Below are positions 1 to 8,336 of a DNA stretch of 64,000 nt, one piece after another. The DNA is taken from positions 62,001 to 126,000 of the forward strand of contig UQTJ01000004.1 of NCBI GenBank assembly GCA_900544075.1, written 5' to 3'. The notes beneath the pieces were generated by a model. It worked only from the letters and a program-made list of their open reading frames with translations. It was not told where the DNA came from and ran no database searches. The translations under genes and the position numbers were made by a program. Position 1 is the first letter of the stretch; each line of letters starts with the position of its first letter. This DNA is from an uncultured Bacteroides sp. Its GTDB lineage: Bacteria > Bacteroidota > Bacteroidia > Bacteroidales > Bacteroidaceae.

Positions 1-1425
1 GTTGATGCCAGTCTGCTGTTCTCCTTGTTGTGAAGGGGCTATAGCCTGCTGTCTTCTGCTGTATTCTTCCCTCTGTCTTTTTCTTTCTTCTTCCTTCTCC
101 TTGTTTTCAACAGCCTGTTCAATAAGTTTAGCGGTAGCTTCAACTAAGATTTTCTCGTCCATCTTAAGCAGTTGGCTGCACTCCCTGATATATACAGAAC
201 GGACTATGCTGTCGGGAATTACAGATATGCTTTTTACGATGCTTGAAATCAGCTCAGCCCTTTTGATTGGGTCCTTGCCGGCCTCGTCCATAAGCAGGTT
301 GGTTTTGAAACGGATAAAGTCAACCTCATTGTTATTGATATAAGCCTGGTACTCCGTAGCGTTATGCTTTCTGGCAAAGCTGTCAGGGTCCTCACCGTCG
401 GGAAGCAGGCATACCTTTATATTCATTCCTTCTTCCAAAAGCATGTCGATACCGCGGATACTGGCTTTTATACCTGCACCGTCGCCATCGTATAACACTG
501 TGATGTTGCTCGTAAATCTGTGGATAAGCCTTATCTGGTCCGATGTAAGTGCCGTACCGGATGATGCCACTACGTTCTCAATACCGCTCTGGTGCATCGA
601 AATAACGTCGGTGTAACCTTCCACAAGGAAACATCTGTCCTGGCGGATTATAGACTGTTTGGCAAAGTATATACCGTACAGTTCCTTACTCTTATGATAG
701 ATTTCTGATTCAGGAGAGTTGACGTACTTCATCTGTACGTTCTTCGTTGCCGCGCTGAGTACACGGCCGCCGAAAGCAACTACTTTTCCTGTGATATTAT
801 GAACAGGGAAAATCACACGTCCCCAGAAACGGTCGCGTATGGTTTTTCCGTCGTCCTTCATATAGCAAAGTCCTGTTTTGAGCAGCAGTTCCTGTTTGTA
901 GCCTTTCTGTACAGCGGTTCTTGCCAGTGCATCTTTTGATTCTGTGCAATAGCCGAGCTGGAATTTCTTGATTATATCATCGCGGAATCCTCTCTGACGG
1001 AAATAGGTCATACCTATGCTCTGTCCGTCGACATTGTTGTATAAGATGTCCTGGAAATATTCAGCTGCAAACTGATTGACGAGGAAAAGACTTTCTCTGA
1101 GACCTTGCGACTGTTTTTCCTCCTTTGTAAGTTCTCTTTCCTTGATTTCGATATTGTACTTCTTTGCAAGCCATTTCAGAGCCTCGTAGTACGACAACTG
1201 CTCATGCTCCATAATGAAATGTACGGCATTTCCACCTTTTCCGCAACTGAAGCACTTACATACTCCCTTGCTTGGAGATACACTGAACGATGGAGTTTTT
1301 TCGTTATGGAAAGGGCACAAACCAACGTAGTTGACTCCGCGCTTGCGCAGAGTAACGAAGTCGGAAACAACATCAACTATTTGTGCTGCATCGAGAATCT
1401 TGTCTATGGTGGCCTGATCTATCAT
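1..1425 (-). CDS. dnaG: DNA primase DnaG (C-terminus beyond left edge)
   Basis: Makes RNA primers for replication. The reading frame runs without a stop from an ATG at 1425 to the window edge, giving the first 475 residues. I translated it by hand. The N-terminal CHC2 zinc finger is clear: Cys37, His40, Cys58 and Cys61 in GLCPFHNEKTPSFS and CKCFSCGKGG. The RNA polymerase core follows (FGGRVLS, then KYVNSPES), then the TOPRIM domain with VEGYTDVISMHQ, ASSGTAL and the metal-binding YDGDGAG. The DnaB-interacting C-terminus is missing because of the window edge, not truncation. The last visible part is rich in Glu, Lys and Gln and looks like the linker before that domain. Family assignment is firm. 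Confidence 0.96.
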   Translation of the reverse strand, partial: MIDQATIDKILDAAQIVDVVSDFVTLRKRGVNYVGLCPFHNEKTPSFSVSPSKGVCKCFSCGKGGNAVHFIMEHEQLSYYEALKWLAKKYNIEIKERELTKEEKQSQGLRESLFLVNQFAAEYFQDILYNNVDGQSIGMTYFRQRGFRDDIIKKFQLGYCTESKDALARTAVQKGYKQELLLKTGLCYMKDDGKTIRDRFWGRVIFPVHNITGKVVAFGGRVLSAATKNVQMKYVNSPESEIYHKSKELYGIYFAKQSIIRQDRCFLVEGYTDVISMHQSGIENVVASSGTALTSDQIRLIHRFTSNITVLYDGDGAGIKASIRGIDMLLEEGMNIKVCLLPDGEDPDSFARKHNATEYQAYINNNEVDFIRFKTNLLMDEAGKDPIKRAELISSIVKSISVIPDSIVRSVYIRECSQLLKMDEKILVEATAKLIEQAVENKEKEEERKRQREEYSRRQQAIAPSQQGEQQTGIN

Positions 1426-1463
1426 ATTAGCTGCAAAAGTACATAAAAAATATGATTTGGGGA

Positions 1464-1499
1464 TAAAAAATAGGGGAAACCACATTTGCGGTTTCCCCT
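1464..1499 (-). terminator. Intrinsic terminator of mdh
   Basis: A perfect 10-bp stem (1472-1481 with 1490-1499, AGGGGAAACC/GGTTTCCCCT) with an 8-base loop. On the minus strand it is followed by a T-rich run (ATTTTTTATCC). It lies 27 bases beyond the mdh stop codon and before dnaG. Confidence 0.85.
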
Positions 1500-1525
1500 G
1501 ATATAATTTATAGCCTGTATATTAA

Positions 1526-2527
1526 TTATTTAATATTAGGGTTCAATGCGTTCCATTCAGATACTGGAGGAAGAACGCCCATAGCGATAACTTCGTCACG
1601 AAGAGCGCACAAGTGTTCATAGCTCTTATCCAAAGCAGCCTGTTCTTCAGCTGTTCCATTCAAAGCAGCGCAGTGGCAACCTTCTGTGTCGATTGAAGTT
1701 TCCCAAGCCATCATGATGTGGTCATACTTATTGTTTGATACATATGTACCAGCTGGCCAACGGAATGCTTTACCACCCATAGCTGCACCAATCATTTCGA
1801 TAGAAACGTATGATGGGCTCTGGAATGAAGAACGTCCGCGGAGGTTGATGATGTTAGCACCACCCTTAGTTACTTTCTGCTGGATTTCAGCCCACTGTTC
1901 TTTAGTCAAAGCGTCTGTACCGATGATGTCAGTCAAAGCCTTGCCATTAACTTTAGCTGTAGAAGCGAATACTGCCATCTGTTCGCCGTGACCACCGTAT
2001 GTACGGCAGTTTTCAACAGCGTCCATAGAGATACCGAAGTGCTTAGCCAATTCGCTGCGAAGACGAGTAGAGTCAAGAGCTGCAAGAGTTGTAACCTGAC
2101 CTGGTTTCAAACCAGAGTACAACAAAGTGATAAGACCAGTGATATCAGCAGGGTTGAAGATGACAACGATATGTTTTACGTCTGGGCAGTAAGTCTTAAC
2201 GTTCTTACCGAATTCTTCAGCGATAGCTGCGTTACCTTTAAGAAGGTCTTCGCGAGTCATACCTGCCTTACGGGCAGCACCACCTGAGTTAACGATATAT
2301 TTAGCACCTGTCAAAGCTTCTTTGATATCAGAAGTGAAAGTGATGTTTACACCTTCAAAGCCGCAGTGGAACAATTCTTCTGCTACACCTTCCAAACCTG
2401 GAGCGTATGGGTCGTACAAGCAGATGTTATTAGTCAAGCCCATCATGATTGCAGTCTGAGCCATGTTAGAACCGATCATACCGGCAGCACCTACGATAGT
2501 AAGTTTTTCGTTTGTTACAAATTCCAT
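1526..2527 (-). CDS. mdh: Malate dehydrogenase
   Basis: NAD-dependent interconversion of malate and oxaloacetate, which in Bacteroides feeds the reductive branch to fumarate and succinate. The 333-residue protein has the N-terminal dinucleotide fold (VGAAGMIGSNMA near residue 12), the substrate Arg region AARKAGMTREDLL, the conserved FNPAD segment and the catalytic His in TYGGHGEQM. It belongs to the LDH/MDH superfamily; the short active-site loop and the GGHGE motif match the Bacteroidales MDH group. A lone gene with its own promoter (TAnnTTTG box at 2591-2598) and its own terminator. An alternative label such as lactate dehydrogenase is unlikely in this phylum. Confidence 0.93.
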   Translation of the reverse strand: MEFVTNEKLTIVGAAGMIGSNMAQTAIMMGLTNNICLYDPYAPGLEGVAEELFHCGFEGVNITFTSDIKEALTGAKYIVNSGGAARKAGMTREDLLKGNAAIAEEFGKNVKTYCPDVKHIVVIFNPADITGLITLLYSGLKPGQVTTLAALDSTRLRSELAKHFGISMDAVENCRTYGGHGEQMAVFASTAKVNGKALTDIIGTDALTKEQWAEIQQKVTKGGANIINLRGRSSFQSPSYVSIEMIGAAMGGKAFRWPAGTYVSNNKYDHIMMAWETSIDTEGCHCAALNGTAEEQAALDKSYEHLCALRDEVIAMGVLPPVSEWNALNPNIK

Positions 2528-2590
2528 AATTCTAATTATTTATGTTATGTTATAAAAGTGTTTTTGTTCAGTACTCTTTTACTTGTGCTA

Positions 2591-2598
2591 CAAAGTTA
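2591..2598 (-). promoter_or_regulatory. Promoter -7 box of mdh
   Basis: TAACTTTG on the minus strand matches the Bacteroidetes sigma-ABfr -7 consensus TAnnTTTG. It lies 64 bases before the mdh start. The -33 element is weak, so the call rests on the -7 box and position. Confidence 0.6.
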
Positions 2599-2792
2599 AG
2601 AAATAATCGAAGAAATAACAGATTTAGCGATGGCAAATAAACAGTATTTTCTGTGCTTTTATACTTAATTACGGAAAAAAATCATTATTTCATTTTAGTT
2701 GTATTGAAATTGTAATGATGATGTTGCAATTATAGGTGATAATTCAATCAGAGCTGATTTAAAATGTTGGATGATTTATAAGTAATGACAAT

Positions 2793-2826
2793 AAAAAAGG
2801 CGTCATTCATCATTTTGAATGCCGCC
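2793..2826 (-). terminator. Terminator of the candidate ncRNA
   Basis: On the minus strand GGCG-CATTCA pairs with TGAATG-CGCC around a six-base loop, with one internal mismatch, and is followed directly by TTTTTT. It faces away from the promoter at 3136-3165 and lies about 200 bases upstream of the mdh promoter, so it isolates the two units. Confidence 0.75.
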
Positions 2827-3130
2827 GGCTTCCTGAAAGAACCCCCCAAATTAGGGTTCTTTGTTTCTTTGGTTTTTCAAGTCTTTCTTGTTATCCTATC
2901 AATCTTTTCTTTTTACCTTAGCACTAAACCTATTGACCTTTTTACCTTTTATCCTTAAACTGAAAACCTTTTACCTTTTTACTAATACCTTTTTTAAAAC
3001 CTAATACCTTAATCTTAACCTTAAACTAATAACCTTTTATCTAATACCTTTTATTTTTATACCTTAAGTAAGTCTAATACCTTCAATATTTTTGTGCTAT
3101 TTATTAATTTACTCTCTGGTTTCACAACCA
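2793..3130 (-). ncRNA. Candidate repeat-rich non-coding RNA (AAGGTATTAG array)
   Basis: A transcription unit of about 335 nt can be drawn on the minus strand: a good Bacteroidetes promoter (3136-3165), then purine-rich sequence, then a strong terminator (2793-2826). No ATG occurs in the transcribed part before the terminator, so it is unlikely to code. It contains four exact copies of AAGGTATTAG (plus-strand CTAATACCTT at 2982-2991, 3001-3010, 3041-3050 and 3074-3083), a near copy at 3025-3035 and about seven further AAGGT cores. A second hairpin (2836-2844 with 2854-2862, AAAGAACCC/GGGTTCTTT) sits just before the terminator. The same 10-mer occurs twice in the leader of the TonB receptor gene at 38201-40585. 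The function is unknown. The rest of the mdh-nrdG gap (about 3180-3429) is AT-rich and shows no gene. Confidence 0.55.
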
Positions 3131-3135
3131 CGATA

Positions 3136-3165
3136 CAAAGGTAGGTATTTTTTATTTTCCTGCAA
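3136..3165 (-). promoter_or_regulatory. Promoter of the candidate ncRNA
   Basis: On the minus strand TTG (3163-3165), exactly 19 bases, then TACCTTTG (3136-3143), which fits the Bacteroidetes promoter. The -33 neighbourhood AGCTATTGCAGGAAAAT differs by one base from that upstream of the xusA-like gene (AGCGATTGCAGGAAAAT). Confidence 0.7.
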
Positions 3166-3423
3166 TAGCTATGACTGATTTTTTATATTAATATATGTTT
3201 TTCTTGATTTATATCATGTTTTGTCTTGTGTGCGCTTCGTGCACGCGAACGGAAAAATAATACGTTCTGGTATGTTTTTACTTTGTGGTGATTTAGTTTA
3301 TAAAATCGCAATTAAAAAATGGATTTCCTGTCTTTAATGTTAAATTTAATATTAAATTCCCTTCCTTTAATATGTGTTGTATAACATATTTTATGCGTAA
3401 ATTTCAAATTAAGGCATAGGTGA

Positions 3424-3474
3424 CAAAAAAAGATATCCGATATACCGAAAACAAGACGGTATATCGGATATCTT
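3424..3474 (-). terminator. Terminator of nrdDG
   Basis: A perfect 18-bp stem (3430-3447 with 3457-3474) with a 9-base loop, followed on the minus strand by a run of seven T. It begins four bases beyond the nrdG stop codon. Confidence 0.9.
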
Positions 3475-3478
3475 GACA

Positions 3479-3967
3479 TTAAATAGTTCTATTGGGGGTG
3501 TACAGATGTTTTAAATCCAAAATCCTCTGGTTGCTGCTCCCTCTGAATTCGAGGGTTGGAGAATACAGGCTTTCTTCGAACCTGCCATCTACCAGTACAT
3601 CTATATATTGAAGTAAATCTTTACGGCTTTCGTCTTTCATGATTTCTTCAATTGTATATCCGGTGTAGCACCATATATTCATATTGGTAGATTTGCGAAC
3701 TTTCTCCAATATTATGCGAAAATCATCAGGATTAAAGAAAGGGTCCCCTCCTGTAAACGTAACGCCATCCAAAAGCGGATTGCTGTTGATTTCGCATATT
3801 ATTCTGTTCAGGATATCATCTGTAAGCGGTTTCCCGGCTTTGGGATTCCATGATTCCGGATTATGACATCCTTTGCACCGGTGGCTGCATCCGGAAAGAT
3901 AGATGGAATATCGGATGCCGTCACCGTCAACAATAGTTTCCGGGTATGTATATAAATAATGTAGCAT
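3479..3967 (-). CDS. nrdG: Anaerobic ribonucleotide reductase activating protein
   Basis: Radical-SAM enzyme that generates the glycyl radical on NrdD. In 162 residues it has the [4Fe-4S]-binding CxxxCxxC motif at Cys27, Cys31 and Cys34 (GCSHRCKGCHNPE), then the SAM-contacting TFTGGDPFF. Length is normal for NrdG. It starts nine bases after the nrdD stop and shares its terminator, so both are made from one transcript that would be under the cobalamin riboswitch at 6400-6545. Confidence 0.95.
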   Translation of the reverse strand: MLHYLYTYPETIVDGDGIRYSIYLSGCSHRCKGCHNPESWNPKAGKPLTDDILNRIICEINSNPLLDGVTFTGGDPFFNPDDFRIILEKVRKSTNMNIWCYTGYTIEEIMKDESRKDLLQYIDVLVDGRFEESLYSPTLEFRGSSNQRILDLKHLYTPNRTI

Positions 3968-3976
3968 AGTTTTATA

Positions 3977-6364
3977 TTATGCATGCTTAACCCTGTCACG
4001 CTCTTCTGCACGTTTGGCTGAGTTCCAGCTGCTGAGGTCGCCCGTAAGATAGCCTGTGATACGGCGCATACGGAGAATGTTCTCGCTGTTGCATATAGGA
4101 CATTTGCTGTATATCACTCCTCTGTATCCGCAGTTATGACATGTATCTACAGGGTGGTTGATAGAACCGTATCCTATACCTTCATCGTTCATCGCTTTTA
4201 CTATTTTGGCTATAGCCTTTACGTTCTTTTGTGCTTCACCGTCCAGCTCTACATATGTGATGTGTCCTCCTAAAGTTAATGCATGGAAAGGTGCTTCGCG
4301 TTTGATTTTTTCAATTATGCTTATCGGCTCTTTTACGTCAACATGGAATGAATTTACATAGTAATCTCTGTCATTTACTCCTTCTATGATTCCATATTTG
4401 CGTTTGTCCATTTTTGTAAATCTACCCGAAAGTCCTTCAGCCGGGGTAGCCAGTACAGAATAGTTAAGATGGTATTTCTCTTTATATATCTGTGCCACCT
4501 TATTCATTTTCTCTATTGCCTCGTACAAAGTGTCCCAAGACTTCTGGCAGTGTCCGTGTCCCTGTCCGTAGAGCGCTACCATGGCATTATGTCCACCGAT
4601 AAATCCGATTCCCAATGTTCCCTGGTTCAGTATATCTCCGACTTCCTCGTTTGGATTGACTCTGCTTCCGCCTTTCCATACGTTGTTGCCCATCATGAAT
4701 GGGAATTGTCTGGCTAAGGCTGTCCTTTGATACTGGTATCTTGAATAAAGCTGTTCGGCTATCATTTCGGCCATTTCTTCTACAGACTGAAGGAATATCT
4801 CTTTAGCCTTTTGCTCTATAGCTTCCTTGTTGTTAGTGTCTATTATGCTTTCTGCTTTAATCTTAGCCTCTATAGCCAAGCGTGGCATGTTCATTGTCGT
4901 GAACGACAGGTTTCCTCTGCCCAATGAAGTTCTTTCACCGTTTACGTTTTCAAATACTCTCGTACGGCATCCCATTGTGGCAAGTTCATATTTATATCTC
5001 TTAGGGTCGTCAGCTTTCCACAGTTCATGTTTGTTGAATGGTGCGTCCAGGAACATGAAGTTAGGGAATAATGCTTTGGCTGTAGTACGGCAGGCTTTAA
5101 GGAAAAGGTCAAAGTTCGGAGCCTGAAATTTCATTTTTCCTTCCATGGCAGCTTCGAAATCGCTCATTGCAAGCTGATAATCGGCTTCGGAATATGATAC
5201 TCCGTCTTTTACCTTGAATATCTGTATAGGGAACACAGGAACCTCACCGTGTGCTCCAAGTCCTTCGATTGTCGATTTAAGCAATTCCTCGATAACCATT
5301 CTTCCCTCTGCAGAAGTGTCTGTACCATAGTTGATTGAGCTGAATACGACCTGATTCCCACCTCTTGAATGCATGGTGTTCAGATTGTGGATAAATCCCT
5401 CCATAGCCTGATGAGTATCCTTGCGGGTACGTTCGTTGGCCTTGCTGAGGATATGTTCAAGTTCGTCTTTGGTGATATTTACTCCCAAAGAGTTCAGTCC
5501 CTCAATTAATGATTTTTTTGATTCTTCCGTAGGCTCTATCGTAGAAAGATGTTTTTTTACGATGTCTTTAAGTGTATCTTCTTTGATATCAATACCTTTC
5601 ATTTCTGCAAGGAATGCAGTTATTGATGCTACACTTTTCTGATAACTCTTCAGAACACCTTTTGCCATAAAGAAATCGAATGCCGGTATGGCCTGTCCTC
5701 CGTGCTGTTCGTTTTGGTTTGTCTGGAATATGATTGTGGCCAGTGTAGCGTAGCTTTGTATTGACTGTGGTGTTCTTATGCTTCCGTTTTTTGTATGGAA
5801 ACCTCTTTCAAACAAATCGTCAAGGTCATACTGAATACATGTTGTAGTCTTGGTAGGATAGTAATCCAAATCGTGTATGTGGATGTCCCCAAGCTGGTGT
5901 GCCTCTGCGTATTTTTTAGGCAGAAGATACTTATATGTATAGTCTTTTGTGATTTCTGAGGCAAAAGTCATCATCTGTCCGGCCGGAGTATGGCTCGACA
6001 TATTTGCATTGCTGAGATTTACATCATTCTTGTCGATTGCCACAATACCGTCCATTATGTGTTTGATTTTCGTCTTGCGGTCACGCTCGGTATTTCTCCA
6101 CTGTCTGTAGATGATATATTTCTTTGCCACTTCAGGCTGTACCTTCATCAGTTCCATTTCTACAAGGTCCTGAATCTCTTCCACACCTATCGTAGGCGTG
6201 TTGAAATGCTTTATCACTTTTTCGGTGATTTCGTCAATCAGTGTTTCACAGTCAGTCAGGTCTGATGCGACAAATGCCTTTGCGATGGCGTTGTAGATTT
6301 TTGCAGAAGAGAAGTTTTCCCGCTTCCCGTCTCTTTTGATAATACAGATGTCTTTTGTTTCCAT
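3977..6364 (-). CDS. nrdD: Anaerobic (class III) ribonucleoside-triphosphate reductase
   Basis: Reduces NTPs to dNTPs without oxygen, using a glycyl radical and formate. The 795-residue protein begins with an ATP-cone allosteric domain (about residues 5-95, ICIIKRDGKRENFSSAKI), continues with the ten-stranded barrel, and ends with the zinc site CHNC...CPIC and the glycyl-radical motif RRITGYLTG (radical Gly predicted at residue 771). No residues appear missing. It is followed by nrdG. Its leader is long and carries a cobalamin riboswitch, although the enzyme itself does not use B12; the likely logic is that a B12-dependent class II reductase elsewhere replaces it when the cofactor is plentiful (inference). 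Confidence 0.96.
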   Translation of the reverse strand: METKDICIIKRDGKRENFSSAKIYNAIAKAFVASDLTDCETLIDEITEKVIKHFNTPTIGVEEIQDLVEMELMKVQPEVAKKYIIYRQWRNTERDRKTKIKHIMDGIVAIDKNDVNLSNANMSSHTPAGQMMTFASEITKDYTYKYLLPKKYAEAHQLGDIHIHDLDYYPTKTTTCIQYDLDDLFERGFHTKNGSIRTPQSIQSYATLATIIFQTNQNEQHGGQAIPAFDFFMAKGVLKSYQKSVASITAFLAEMKGIDIKEDTLKDIVKKHLSTIEPTEESKKSLIEGLNSLGVNITKDELEHILSKANERTRKDTHQAMEGFIHNLNTMHSRGGNQVVFSSINYGTDTSAEGRMVIEELLKSTIEGLGAHGEVPVFPIQIFKVKDGVSYSEADYQLAMSDFEAAMEGKMKFQAPNFDLFLKACRTTAKALFPNFMFLDAPFNKHELWKADDPKRYKYELATMGCRTRVFENVNGERTSLGRGNLSFTTMNMPRLAIEAKIKAESIIDTNNKEAIEQKAKEIFLQSVEEMAEMIAEQLYSRYQYQRTALARQFPFMMGNNVWKGGSRVNPNEEVGDILNQGTLGIGFIGGHNAMVALYGQGHGHCQKSWDTLYEAIEKMNKVAQIYKEKYHLNYSVLATPAEGLSGRFTKMDKRKYGIIEGVNDRDYYVNSFHVDVKEPISIIEKIKREAPFHALTLGGHITYVELDGEAQKNVKAIAKIVKAMNDEGIGYGSINHPVDTCHNCGYRGVIYSKCPICNSENILRMRRITGYLTGDLSSWNSAKRAEERDRVKHA

Positions 6365-6399
6365 TTTTCTAAGTTTTTATCATAAATTATCCGTTTGCC

Positions 6400-6545
6400 T
6401 TTTCAGGGCAGGTCTTCTGACTGATCTCTCCGCGGAACACCTTCCCGCCATAAGGCAGTGGTTGGATTTCCCTCTGTTCCGTTTCAATAAGAATCACAGC
6501 AGCGGGTACTGTTACCGATTTGCACGATATTCCCTTTTGATACTT
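6400..6545 (-). promoter_or_regulatory. Cobalamin (B12) riboswitch
   Basis: Reading the minus strand, the conserved cobalamin-riboswitch blocks appear in the right order: GGGAAT, then GTGCAAATCGG, ACAGTACCCGCTGCTGT, then CCAACCACTGCC, GGCGGGAAGG, and at the 3' end AGTCAGAAGACCTGCCCTG. The last block is the well-known AGnCAGGAGACCTGCC end with one change. It ends about 35 bases before the nrdD start, so it probably controls translation or termination in the nrdDG leader. Boundaries are approximate. Confidence 0.88.
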
Positions 6546-6761
6546 GATGTCACTCTGAAAAGATATCGCAAATCTATGAACAAAATTTTGAAAATAAAAA
6601 CTGTATTTTTCTTGGAATTTTCAAAAATAAAAATTGTAAAGAATGAAAATGCTTCTGTAGTGTATTGTGAAAGACTTTTTGGAAAACTTGTCTAAATTAC
6701 GACGTTGTTTCGTTTTCTGTTTATTGTGATTTCTATAATAGATTATGCTGCTGATAAAGCT

Positions 6762-6802
6762 CCGTATCACGAGCCTTAAAAATATAAAGTCTCGTGATAC
6801 GG
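6762..6802 (-). terminator. Hairpin after cca, probable terminator
   Basis: A perfect 12-bp stem (6762-6773 CCGTATCACGAG with 6791-6802 CTCGTGATACGG) lies 26 bases beyond the cca stop. The run of T after it on the minus strand is weak (GCTTTATC), so termination efficiency is uncertain. Confidence 0.5.
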
Positions 6803-6827
6803 GAGAATAAATCTTTTATAGTTAAGA

Positions 6828-8246
6828 TTATTCATTAACAGGTTTGAGGCCCATTTTTTTAGCCTTCTCCATCATATATTCATATGCAGCATCATGTTCG
6901 TTTGGTATGATACCGTCAAGAATAGCATCTTTGATATAACTTTTCAAGTCACCTATTTCGCGGCATGGTTGGAGATTGAAAATTCTCATTATTTCTTCTC
7001 CGTCTACTGGTGGCTGGAAGTTTCTGATTCTGTCTTTCTCCTCAAGGTCTTTCAGTTTTTGTCTTACAAGTTTGAAGTTGTCAAGAAAACGCTGCTTTCT
7101 TGCTTCGTTCTTGGATGTTATATCTGCCTCGCACAGACACATAAGGTCGTCAATGTCATCACCGGCTTCGAATAGCAGTCGTCTTACGGCAGAATCTGTC
7201 ACTTCTTCATCGGCTATTACTATAGGGCGCATGTGCAGACTCACAAGCTTTTGGACATATTTCATCTTTTCATTCATTGGGAGTTTCATTTTTCTGAAAA
7301 TGTCCGGAATCATTTTCTCTCCAATGTAGTTGTGGTTATGGAATGTCCATCCGGCTTTTTGTTCCCATCTCTTTGTTTTCGGTTTTCCGATATCATGAAG
7401 TAGGGCAGACCATCTTAACCACAGATTGTCTGTACCCTTTGAAATATTGTCCAGCACCTCAAGAGTATGGTAGAAATTGTCTTTATGTGCTCTGCCGTTT
7501 CTTGTTTCAACTCCTTGCAAGGCACATAGTTCCGGAAATATAAGCTCCAACAGTCCGCATCTGTCCAAGTCAACAAATCCTTTTGAAGGGATAGGAGATA
7601 GTATGATTTTGTTCAGTTCGTCTGCTATGCGTTCTTTGGAAATGATTTTAATTCTTTCCTTGTTCCTTTCAAGAGCCTCGAATGTTTCGTCTTCGATGTA
7701 AAAATTCAGTTGTGTCGCAAACCTTATACATCTCATCATGCGCAGAGGGTCATCGCTGAATGTTATGTCAGGATCTAAAGGAGTTCTTATTGTTCTATCT
7801 TTCAAGTCTTCCATACCGTCGAACGGGTCAACCAGTTCTCCATATCGGTCTTTGTTGAGGCAAACAGCCATGGCATTTATAGTGAAATCCCGTCTGTTCT
7901 GGTCGTCTTCAAGTGTACCGTTTTCCACTACAGGTTTTCGGCTGTCATGACTATATGATTCTTTTCTTGCTCCTACAAATTCAACCTCAGTATCTTTGAA
8001 TTTGACTTGTGCTGTTCCGAAGTTTCTGAATACTGATACGTTGGCTCCTTTACCGAGCTTTCTGCCAAGTGCCTGCGCTATTTCTATCCCGCTTCCCACT
8101 ACTACCACATCAATGTCTTTAGAAGGTCGTTTCAGGAATATGTCGCGCACATATCCGCCAACTACATAGCATTCTATGCCCATTTCGTCGGCGGTTTCGG
8201 ATATCATCTTGAATATTTTATCGGAGAAATGTTCTTTTAATTCCAT
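6828..8246 (-). CDS. cca: CCA-adding tRNA nucleotidyltransferase with HD domain
   Basis: Adds or repairs the 3' CCA end of tRNA. The 472-residue protein has the class II polymerase-beta-type head: GGYVRD near residue 31, then the metal-binding DIDVVV, and the RRDFTINAMA and DPLRMMR motifs. After the tRNA-binding neck comes an HD phosphohydrolase domain (LLHDIGKPKTKR, around residue 285). A poly(A) polymerase of the same superfamily cannot be separated by eye, but a single gene of this length in Bacteroidales is normally the CCA enzyme. It is a stand-alone gene. Confidence 0.88.
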   Translation of the reverse strand: MELKEHFSDKIFKMISETADEMGIECYVVGGYVRDIFLKRPSKDIDVVVVGSGIEIAQALGRKLGKGANVSVFRNFGTAQVKFKDTEVEFVGARKESYSHDSRKPVVENGTLEDDQNRRDFTINAMAVCLNKDRYGELVDPFDGMEDLKDRTIRTPLDPDITFSDDPLRMMRCIRFATQLNFYIEDETFEALERNKERIKIISKERIADELNKIILSPIPSKGFVDLDRCGLLELIFPELCALQGVETRNGRAHKDNFYHTLEVLDNISKGTDNLWLRWSALLHDIGKPKTKRWEQKAGWTFHNHNYIGEKMIPDIFRKMKLPMNEKMKYVQKLVSLHMRPIVIADEEVTDSAVRRLLFEAGDDIDDLMCLCEADITSKNEARKQRFLDNFKLVRQKLKDLEEKDRIRNFQPPVDGEEIMRIFNLQPCREIGDLKSYIKDAILDGIIPNEHDAAYEYMMEKAKKMGLKPVNE

Positions 8247-8336
8247 ATAAATAGAAATTCATTATTTGAAATGCAAAGGTACAAAAATGTATTTTCTCTG
8301 CAATATATAAATATGAATAGGTTTATGGTGCAGCAT

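Noticed and set aside
1105..1446. Plus-strand frame at the dnaG start
   Set aside because: It is antisense to the dnaG zinc-finger region, which has all four metal ligands.
2880..3130. Short coding frame in the AAGGTATTAG region
   Set aside because: No ATG exists on the transcribed strand before the terminator and frames are broken by TAA and TAG from the repeats themselves.
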